NCBI GenBank assembly: GCA_017893485.1
Contig: CM030362.1
Span: 185,216,175 to 185,280,174, forward strand
Length of the DNA stretch: 64,000 nt
Source of the DNA: Hemerocallis citrina
Lineage: Eukaryota; Streptophyta; Magnoliopsida; Asparagales; Asphodelaceae
Direction: 5' to 3'
Part shown: one piece after another, positions 55,920 through 64,000 of the stretch
Layout: each line of letters opens with the position of its first letter
How positions within the stretch are numbered: position 1 is the stretch's first letter
Translations under genes and position numbers: made by a program
The notes under the pieces: generated by a model
Databases searched by the model: none
What the model was told of the DNA's origin: nothing
What the model saw: the letters and a program-made list of their open reading frames with translations, nothing else

Positions 55920-57605
55920 AACACTGTTGTGCAATCTAGACTATCTAAATAACAGATCAACTAGACACAAATTAAAAACCTCGCAAGTGTACGAATCGTT
56001 TAGAGAGGTGTAGTGACGAGCAAGGGTCGATCCCACAGAGATTGTAGAAATTAACTTACTAACCAATAAAATAGAAATAAGGATCTTAAGGTGTTGTTCT
56101 AAAGAAATTAAAAGATTAAAAACTATATCTAGTAGTTCTGAATCACAAATATCTATTAAGTAGTTGGGCTCTGATTTCCACCTGTAGTCAGTAATGCTAA
56201 GTCACCTTCTTCACTATTCTAGTTACTCATGTTCGTTCCTTTAAGGGCATGGTATCTACTCCTTAAAGTATTGTTTCCCTAGCCAAGAATTAAGCATGGT
56301 ATCTACGCTAATTCGTTTCTTTCCTTAAGCATTTAGCATGATATCTACTAAGTTGCACTTAAAGAAAACATAAGAACAATGGAAACGAACAAACACTCGA
56401 AGTTCTAGAAATTGGTATCAGATCTAGATCCTTCAAGTTGATTAAACCAAGAACCCCTAAAGATTCCTGTGTTACAAGTTATGAGTACGAGATACGGGTC
56501 GTCTCTATGCTCATATAACAGATTCAGATTTATACTACGCAAACTTGATAATCTCAGGTTCTGTATGGCAGTCGACTTGCTGTCACTCTCAGTCGACTGC
56601 TCTTAGAACTTCTGAACAAGTTTGTATATTATAAATCTATACCAATACTCTCAGGTTTAATCAATAAGTAATAGAATAGCATTCAGAAGAATATAAGCAT
56701 TACATAACTACGGTTTCAATCTACCCAACTATGAAATTAGTTCCACATAATAAAACTTTTATTGACTAATAGTTTCGAATACATGATGAAAATAAAAACT
56801 AGAAAGAGAAGAAATAAACTGATGATGATTGGTCTGAGAAGTCGACTGCTGTCACTCAGTCGACTGGTTTGTTGCTTCAGTCTACTCGATCTCCTTCTTC
56901 TTCGATGCTGATAGAATACTCCTCTTGGTTGATGATTTGATGATTCAGAAATTCCGTGATTCGATTCCCTCTTTAGAATAACGCCTCTTGGTTGATATTT
57001 ATAGAATACGGGAAGAGAATTACGGTTTGCACTTTTTCCAAAAAAGTCCTCTTATTTTATTTATTTCCTTCCTTATTTGATCGGCGTTTTATTTCTTTCT
57101 CTTTTCTTCTTTTCTTCCTTTTCGGCTAACCACGTGCTCTTGCCAATCCCCGATCTCTAGCTTTGATTTGTTGGAGAAGTTGTTCTTCGCATATAACTTG
57201 GGTTTGGATAACTAAATCTTGCTTCGTATTTGGATGAGGATGATTCTTCGCTGTTCTTATCTTTTGACTCCGCCGAATGCAGTCGACTGGTGTTGGATGT
57301 AAGTCGACTGTGCCGAGACATCTGTGTCTTCATGATTCATCAGTCAAGTCGACTGTGCCGAGCCCCATCAATCTCTCTGTCCAGTCGCCTATTGGTGGAA
57401 TCAGTCGACCTATGCTTTGCAGTTCCCTGTGTATCATCCTCTCAGTCTGTATTAGCCTTGAATCTGCTTCGGTTAGCTGCTTTTAGGCTGTTTCTTATGG
57501 AAAAGAGAAAATAAGAGTAAAATAACACATATAGAGCATTTAAATATCTTAATTGCACTAAGATTATTGCTCCTAAATGTGAATATTATTGGGTTCATCA
57601 AACAC
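55920..57605 (-). mobile_element. Solo LTR (1.68 kb) with AACAC duplication and paired palindromes
   Basis: Element 55925-57600 lies between TGTTGTGCAATC and GGGTTCATCA, flanked by AACAC on both sides. On the minus strand CTCTGTGGGATCGACCC and GTACACTTGCGAGG mark the U5 side, so it is reversed relative to the element at 42499. It holds eight or nine AGTCGAC palindromes in pairs: 56569/56590, 56839/56857, 57280/57301, 57382/57402, plus 57346. No coding sequence is seen. Confidence 0.85.
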
Positions 57606-58866
57606 GGGACCCCTTCTGAGTACACCATCTCATAAGGAATTATGTATTCAGGAATCAGATAATCAGAATCATGCATGATCATATAATAGGTAACAGGTAA
57701 CAGATAATCAAGTGGGAAACACGCCCCCTTCCAAGTATACATTTCTATATCTTGCAATACTAGATCTTTCCCTTAATCCTAGCTTGGTTATTTTGTTATT
57801 AATCAAACAGGCATGTACGTGTCATAAACAGGTTAAGAATAACATGGCATGATCAATTAATAGGTTCAGGTTGCAAGACAAACATGTACAGGTGAACGAT
57901 AACTCATAAAAGAATAGAACAACGAAAATTCTAGTTCAGTACAGCAAGACAGTACTGTACTAAATCTGGAATTTCCGTTGCTAAAAAAATGCAAATCTGG
58001 ATCCGTCAGAAGATCTAGAAAATAGACTCCCGGCCAAATCCATCAAATATATATAAGTCATATAGTATTTCACAAAAACATAACTCAAAATAGATTTGAA
58101 TCTCGAAAACATGTTCAGCCAGAAATTAGAAATTTGTATTCAAGAACAAAAAAACAGCATGAAAACTCACAAATTAAATCCACAAAAAATCTGGGGTATT
58201 CCCTAGTATGTTTAGTAACAGAAAATAAAGTTTCATAATTTTTCAATATATATAGAATAGTCAAATAAAATCAGAAAGCTACAAGAAATAGTAGTTTTGT
58301 AAATCTGGAATCATAAACACTACAGTACGAAAACAACAATATCTCAAAAAAGATAAATTGAAATCAAGATCCGTAAAAAGGGTGATAGAATAGATACAGT
58401 AGGATAACTTTCATATTCACAAAGATTTTATAGACAGCAAGTAGAATCAGGTTGAATTTAAGTTTCTTTACAGAACAGCAAAAAAAATCTGCTAGCATAG
58501 TAGTTGTTTACAAGTGTAGAATAGTTTGTAAAACTCATCAAATAAATCCACAAAAATTCAGGGTCAATCCCAATCAGGTCTAGTTATACTATGCAAAATA
58601 TTGGATCAAAATAATGCCTTTAACATCACGATAAAAATAGATTACTCTTCAGAATTCATAGAAATCAAAATATGGAAAACTCTCTACACCTCTGTAGTAA
58701 AATAGACACAACTCACAACTCATAAAACGAAACTAAGATCTTTCAGAAGGGTTGGAAAATAGACAGAATTCTCTACAGTTCATGTTCACAAGTAAAATTC
58801 ATATACTCTCTACACCTATGTATTTAGTACCTGTATTACATAAAGAAAAGAGTACAAGTTACTTGC

Positions 58867-59440
58867 CTGAGAGATGATGATGAGAACGACGATGCACAGA
58901 AAGATTAACGAGAACGGATTCCTGGGCAACGATCACCATGAACGAACACGAACACGAACCACGAACAACAAACTACGAACTACGAACTACGAACCCGCGA
59001 ACAAAACTCGGGAGCCGCTCCAACCAATAACATGTGCACGGGAGATGCACATGCACACCACACCAACCACAAACGGCCACGAGCACGATAAGGAGGTCGG
59101 GACAGCGGCTGGGTGAGTGCGAGGCTAAACTGGCCAGAGTGTCGATGGGGATGGCGACACTGGCGGATGGCGACGGGGCTGCTAGTCGACTGCCGGGCAT
59201 CGAGAGGCAGGGAGGCATCCACAGGGGTTCGAAGAGAGGTCGAGAGAGAGATGGGAGAGATGGGTTGTGGTTGAGGTGCAAGTGGAGTTGGAAGAGGGGA
59301 ACAGGGCGGGGAGAGGGAGATGCAGGGTGATCGGGGGTTAGGCTAGAGCTCGGGGATGAGATAGAGATCGAGAGAAGGTGCAGCGGGAAATAGGGAGAGG
59401 CCGTGGTATGGGTTAATGAAGTGGTAGGGATGCACAGTAG
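58867..59440 (-). other. GC-rich transcribed leader of the LTR with open frame
   Basis: Between the TATA box and the GC splice donor, the minus strand stays open for about 100 codons (59281-58973; serine/proline-rich, with CGWCGVHVHLPCTCYW). The other LTR keeps a 165-codon version (49706-49209). I recognise no domain. It may be 5' leader with chance open frames. Confidence 0.35.
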
Positions 59441-59901
59441 TATATATATGGTATAGTTTAGGGTTGGGTAGTTGACGGCTGAAGGGGGGTTTCGGGTACG
59501 GGTGTGCTAACAGGTTTGGGTAGAGTAATAGGGTTTTCAGGGTAAAATGTATATGGGGTTTAATGGGTATCGAATAGGGTATAAGAGAAGGGTTTGAATA
59601 GGATTAGGGAAATAATAGATCCAAATAAAATGAGATGGCCACAAATGGATAAATAAAATAGGGCATGAACAAATAAAATAAAGAGGATAAAAAATAACAG
59701 CTCGATCAAAAGGAGACGGAACAAAAGACTAACAAATGAATTATGAAGACCAATAAAAGAGATGACAAATCAAATAAATAAATATATTGAAAAAAAATAA
59801 GATACAATATATGGTCCAAAAAGAGATACAATAAGAATCAATTACATGGAAAGTAAAATATACTCAATATACAGAAAATGGAAAACAGGGGTTACATAAA
59901 G

Positions 59902-60830
59902 TTTATGACCTAGTTAATGGGGGTACCAGCAAAGGAAATCAAATGCAGAAGGGAACTTCGACAGGGGGATCCTCCGTCCCCCTATTGTTCACTCTAGCAG
60001 TAGACGGTCTTTATATGATGCTAAAATCGTATAGAGAGAAAGGGTTGATTATTAGGTTGGACCTGAGGAGGGGGGTATCCATTGTAATCAACGTACATTA
60101 CACAGACGACACCTTAATATTTGGAGAATGCGACATTGCACTGGTGACCCTACTTAAGTGGAGGCTGTATCTTTTTTAGGACTTGCCGAGACTGAAGGTC
60201 AACTATTATAAGAGTTCCATCACCTTTTTGGGCGACACCAGGGAGAATGGCCATGCGGTGGCTGCTGTACTAATTGCCCAGTATAGACGCTACCTTTAAA
60301 GTACTTGGATTTGCCGATCAGAAGCCGGAATTTAAAAAGGGAGGATTGGAACGAACTGATCGAGTAAATTGCTAATAGGCTGGAATCTTGGAAAGGGAAG
60401 ATGCTCTCCTTCGGTGGATGCTCGATTATGCTTAATTCAGTGATTAGCTCGATTCTTCTACACCTTTTATCCTTCTTTGAGATAACGGTTTGGGTTACCA
60501 AAAATATAGATAGGTTAAGATGGCGGTTCCTTTGTAATGGGTAGGGGGAAGATGGGAAAGGTTATTTGCTAATCAAGTGGGGGTTGCTTTGCAGTGGGAA
60601 GGAGCTCGGAGGGTTGGGAGTTATCAACCTCTGTTAAATGAACCAAGCATTATTATGTAAGTGGCGGTGGAAAATCACAACAAGGAGAAATGTGAAATGG
60701 GTAACCTTGGTCATGGCTACTTACCTTAGACACAGAAGCATGCACCAAAAGTAAAAGAATATTGCATCAATGTCTGGCTTTTGGTGGGGAGTGTCGCGGA
60801 TAAAAGATATTTTGCTGGTAGGAGTAACGT
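59902..60830 (+). pseudogene. LINE reverse transcriptase, second half
   Basis: Continues the RT cut at 41907: VYDLVNGGTSKGNQMQKG, LRQGDPPSPLLFTLAVDGLY, and the catalytic box HYTDDTLIFGECD (usual F/Y-A-D-D, here Y-T-D-D) near 60090. Then SFLGCSIMLNSVISSILLH-like thumb text in other frames and MNQALLCKWRWK near 60640-60675. It stops at the hAT edge (60830); the 3' UTR and tail are not seen. Confidence 0.88.
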
Positions 60831-61116
60831 TAGGGATGGCAACTAGGTCAGATTGACCCGTGACCTGCCCATAACCGCTTGCCCTCGACCAGAACCTGTT
60901 TGACCTAGTTCGGGTTCGGTTCAACCCCGACACCCTAAACGGGTCGGACTGGGTTGAATTTTCGCACCATCAAATCCGCTCGACTCGGCCCGCGTAACCC
61001 GCAACCCGACGCAACCTGACCCGAACCTGACCTACAACTCACTGGACTGCGAAGAAATGCAGCCATTGCTGCTGCTCTTGCTGGGTTTTTTTGTTTGTTT
61101 TTTTTCCTTTTTTTTT

Positions 61117-61127
61117 GGGGGGGGGGG
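61117..61127 (+). repeat. G11 homopolymer
   Basis: T-run followed by eleven G just upstream of the hAT TATA box. Confidence 0.95.
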
Positions 61128-61137
61128 AGGGGTTGCC

Positions 61138-61144
61138 TATAAAA
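61138..61144 (+). promoter_or_regulatory. TATA box of the hAT element
   Basis: TATAAAA in GCCTATAAAACCCC, about 560 bp before the likely transposase start. Confidence 0.6.
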
Positions 61145-61594
61145 CCCCCCTAATTTCACTCAATTTTTTCACACATTCACTCTACACTCCACCAATCTAC
61201 TTTCTTACTCTCTTAACTCTCTACCACCACTACTACTACTACTCTTAATCTACTTCAACAAAGAAGCAACAAAGAAGTGAACAACTTCGATCGTGTCGGA
61301 TTTGTATCGAACTGACTATGACACTACGTCTACTACCAACTCTCTCTACTACTCGAATTCTTGTCGAAGCTCGACTCTACTACATATTTTCTTATGTGAA
61401 GATGCTCAATCGTTTGAATTCTCTTCGTCTACTCAACTATCTTAGTTTCTCTCTCAACTCTATATTAGTGAAGTACTGTATCAAAATTTCTCAACTCTCT
61501 CAACTCTTTACTATTGTTGTAGCTTTAATTTTTATTATTAAACTTGTTTGTTGGTTTTTCGCTACTCACTCAACTCTCTCAACCCTCCTATAAT

Positions 61595-61935
61595 TTTTTA
61601 GATTTTTTTTCCCACATATACTACTACTTCATCTATCTCAAACCTCCTACATATTTTTTGTTTTTACACATACACTACTACTACACTACGTTTATCATGT
61701 CCCGATCACGAGGTATCAGCCGTAGCTAAAGTGCGACAAAAGTAATAACATGTCTACTACTACAACAAAAAATCATAACTATCTCAATCCTCCTACAAAA
61801 AAAGATCATTTTTTAGAAATTTTTTTCACGTATAATACTACGTCATCTATCTCAATCCTCTTACATATTTTTTGTTTTTACACATACACTATCACTACAC
61901 TACATTTATCATGTCCAGATTAGGCCGTAGCCAAA
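61595..61935 (+). repeat. Direct duplication of about 130 bp spanning the hAT start region
   Basis: CTACATATTTTTTGTTTTTACACATACACT occurs (in part) at about 61647 and 61862, each followed by CACTAC, TTTATCATGTCC and a GCCGTAGC end. The copies are about 215 bp apart. The start ATG region therefore exists twice. Confidence 0.7.
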
Positions 61936-62587
61936 GGTTGTAACGATATTCCGACAATGGGCATAACTTGTCATTGGAATCGATAGTGATTGGCTCATTT
62001 AAAATAGAATCATATCACTTGCCACTTTGCCGTACCCCCATAGTGGTATGGTTATTGCAACACGTGTTTTAGAAATTTGTGATTTATTTCATATTCGCGA
62101 TAAAAAATTTTCTATAGTTTTAATAATGCCTCCAACAATAATAGATCGATTACTACATTAAAACAACAATTAGCTCCTCCATGTCTTGAAATTTTTCATG
62201 TTAGATGTGCATGTCATATTCTAAATTTATGTGTACAAGATGCTTTGAAAGTAGCCGATCCATATGTGTATGCAATTACAAATTGTGTACATTTTATTAC
62301 TTTGAGTGGTACTATGCTTCAACAATTTAAAGAATGATGTAATCTTAAGGGAGTACATTTTAGAAAATTCTCTAGAGATGTTAAATATCGATGGAACTCT
62401 ACTTTCGACTTATTAAATGTTGTTAATCAATACAAAGCAGTTATAAATGTTTTTTTAGTGCAAAAAACATGAAATTTTTTAAATGACTCGAATCATGGTT
62501 TTTTGCCGAATCTTTGTTAAAGTTTTTGGAACCTTTTAAAACCACAACTGTGAAGTTTTCAAAATCTTATGATTCCACTCCTAGTAG

Positions 62588-63693
62588 TATTTTTATGGGC
62601 AAATGGCAAAAAATACCTATGATCTATGAGGTAAAAGCTTTTAACCCCCTAATCTATGAGTCAATGCGATAAACCCCCTGAACTATAAATTACGGTCAAA
62701 TCTAGTATGAAAAACCTAAAAAGAGACATGAAATGACCAAATTGTCCTTATATTAGTAAACCATTAAAAAAACCAAAAAAGAAAATTCAGAACTTAAAAA
62801 AAAACCAAAAAATCAGAATCTAAAAAAAATTCAAAACCAAAAAAATCTGACCTTTGTTTTAATTTTTATGTTCTCAGATCAAAATCAAAATCAAAATCAA
62901 AATGTTATTCAAATCTTAAATCAAAATGTTAAATCAAAATCAAAATCAAAATCCAAATCTAAAATCCAAAATCAAAATCTAAAATTCAATGTTTATGTTA
63001 TTCTTAATTTTCGTTCGTTTTTCTTTTTGGGTTTTGATTGTTGGGTTTTCTTTGTTTTCTTAGGATCGAAAGGAGGCAACGGGAGCTAAATGTGGTGGCG
63101 GTGGGGATGGAGGAGGCGGCGGTGGGGGTCAGGTAGAGGTCGATGGCGGGGTCAGGGTCGGGTGCTGATAATGATGATGATGATGATGAGTTCTGATGTT
63201 GTTACTCCTCTTGGATTTTTGGAGTTGGATTTTGAATTGGGAGTGACAGGGAGGGGATTTGGATTTGGATTTAGGATTTGGGATTGAGATTTAATATTTG
63301 GATTTTGATTTAAAAAATTCAATGCTTATGGATTTGGAAAAAAATGTTGATTTTTGTTTTGATTTGGATTTTAATTTTGGTATGGATTTTGATTTTGATG
63401 ATGATATGATGGATTTTGGTTTTTATTTGTGTGAAAAGTTTTTGGTTTTTTTCTGGTTTTTCTTCTAATGGATTTTTGCGGTTTTTTTTGGAGACAAAGA
63501 AACAGTGAACAATAAGGGCAATTTGGACATTTCACATAGATTTTTAGGATTTTCATATAGGTTTTGACTGCATTTTGTAGTTTTTTTTTTTGGGGGGGGG
63601 GGGGGGGGTTATCGCTTTGACTCATAGATCAGGGGGTTAAATGCTTTTGCCTCATTAATCATGGGTGTTTTTTGCCATTTGCCATATTTTTAT
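62588..63693. mobile_element. Mutator-like non-autonomous element (1088 bp) with 9-bp duplication
   Basis: Element 62597-63684, flanked by TATTTTTAT on both sides. Left end GGGCAAATGGCAAAAAATACC, right end GGTGTTTTTTGCCATTTGCC(A); the arms of about 75 bp share ATCTATGAG...TTAACCCCCT and ACTCATAGAT. The inside has AATCAAAATC repeats (62875-62985), GGTGGCGG-rich DNA (63090-63170) and a G17 run (63592-63608). No transposase. Confidence 0.9.
63592..63608 (+). repeat. G17 homopolymer
   Basis: T-run followed by 17 G inside the Mutator-like element's right arm. Confidence 0.95.
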
Positions 63694-64000
63694 TTCTATA
63701 ATTACTATGATGCAAACTTTTCAAGAAATGCTTTTCTCATATTAGCCATATTGTTATCCCGCTTATGATAAATTTTTAAAGTATTTTAATCCTCCTCTTA
63801 TGTTGTATTATATTGCTACTTTAATGGATCATCTTATCAAATTAGCTTGTACGAAGAGTTTGATTGAATTGTTTTTTTTACTTTACTTAACGAAGGCTCT
63901 GAATATGAGTGTAATGATTATTTAGCTACATTTGAGTTGACATTGAATAACTTGTATAATTTTTATGATAGAACCTATGCATCTAGTAGTACAACATGCC

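Larger units (their letters stand above)
54903..58866 (-). other. Candidate leader intron of the chromovirus (GC-AG)
   Basis: Donor in the 5' LTR: minus strand CTCTCAG|GCAAGTAACTTG at 58866. Acceptor just before gag: TTGTTTTTTGTTTTGTGCAG|ACTATG, last intron base 54903. The span is 3964 bp now, about 2.3 kb without the later solo LTR at 55925. The intron would contain the 3' part of the LTR and the primer site. Splice signals are seen; splicing itself is inferred. Confidence 0.5.
55073..59896 (-). repeat. 5' LTR of the chromovirus with one nested solo LTR
   Basis: Edges TGTCACGCCCTGCTGCCC (55073) and GAAAACAGGGGTTACA (59896), about 3.1 kb without the insertion at 55925-57600. Near its 5' end (minus strand) are a TATATATA box (59441-59448), then a GC-rich block (about 58870-59400) that ends at the candidate GC splice donor. 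It pairs with the 3' LTR at 41908-50159. Confidence 0.9.
41903..59901 (-). mobile_element. Full-length Tekay/Del-type chromovirus (Ty3/gypsy) with TAAAG duplication
   Basis: Element 41908-59896 on the minus strand, flanked by TAAAG on both sides. Right to left: 5' LTR (59896-55073), iMet-type primer site, gag, protease, RT, RNase H, integrase with chromodomain-like tail, then 3' LTR (50159-41908). The LTRs hold three later insertions (42499-44028, 44880-47973, 55925-57600). Without them the element is about 11.7 kb. Coding frames are broken many times. It is inserted in a LINE reverse transcriptase. Confidence 0.95.
60831..64000 (+). mobile_element. hAT transposon, left end and degenerate transposase, runs off the right edge
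   Basis: Starts TAGGGATGGCAACTAGGTC, the same kind of end as the element at 12440, with inverted CCCGAACC/GGGTCGG-rich DNA behind it. A promoter-like CTATAAAACCCCCC (61138) and a start region (ATGTCCCGATCACGAGG, 61699) follow. The right end and target duplication lie outside the window. It sits inside the LINE and carries its own MITE. Confidence 0.8.
61950..64000 (+). pseudogene. hAT transposase remnant, interrupted by a MITE
   Basis: Readable blocks: KQQLAPPCLEIFHVRCACHI + LNLCVQDALK (62165-62255), the hAT core H-x-R-C-A-C-H-x-x-N-L; KYRWNSTFDLLNVVNQYKAV (62385-62445); and, after the MITE, MMQTFQEMLFSY, FNPPLMLYYIATLMDHLIKL (63780-63845), the start of the dimerisation region. Stops and shifts are scattered. 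A BED finger was not found. Removing the MITE and one target copy restores SSIFISIITMMQ in frame. Confidence 0.82.

Overview
The window looks like heterochromatic, transposon-packed DNA from the nuclear genome of a flowering plant. It holds nested plant-type LTR retrotransposons (copia, Tat-type gypsy, Tekay-type chromovirus), an L1-type LINE, hAT, Mutator-like, Tourist and Helitron DNA elements, and one short piece of a host gene with plant-style introns. I saw no bacterial, organellar, rRNA or tRNA genes. Nearly every coding region is broken by stops and frameshifts. Many breaks are CAG/CGA or TGG codons turned into stops, as expected from decay of methylated DNA.

Layout, left to right. 1-4027: 5' half of a minus-strand copia element (LTR 2590-4027, tRNA-iMet primer site, gag, linker, protease, start of integrase); the rest lies off the left edge. 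It sits inside a plus-strand LTR element of which only AT-rich 3' DNA and the 3' LTR (5757-7976) remain. That element in turn abuts the 5' end of a minus-strand chromovirus (primer site at 8678, LTR 8700-12437). 12440-13250: non-autonomous hAT. 13583-14583: last three exons of a HAD-family hydrolase gene, the only host gene seen. 14689-15366: a MITE inside a MITE.

15520-33207 is one complete Tat-lineage gypsy element with a perfect GTATC target duplication. It has gag, pol with two RNase H domains, long tandem-repeat arrays, and an antisense gene with its own TATA box and introns. Its 3' LTR is split by a 3.5 kb solo LTR. 33587-38270 is intergenic DNA with a Tourist element carrying repeated palindromes, a long-armed Mutator-type element and a head-to-tail Helitron cluster.

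38290-60830 is an L1 LINE cut in two by a Tekay-type chromovirus (41908-59896, minus strand, TSD TAAAG). That element's LTRs have themselves received three solo LTRs. 60831-64000 is a degenerate hAT transposase element inside the LINE, itself interrupted by a Mutator-like MITE.

The most interesting signals: (1) the Tekay-type element appears to have a long leader intron, with a GC-type splice donor kept in several LTRs of the family and an acceptor just before gag, plus a second small intron between gag and protease; (2) copies of the palindrome CAGTCGACTG come in pairs 18-22 bp apart in the copia LTR and in a separate solo LTR; (3) the Tat element has an antisense gene with TATA box and splice sites, and evenly spaced GCCACGTCA boxes in its LTR. 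All boundaries were read by eye; no database search was possible.
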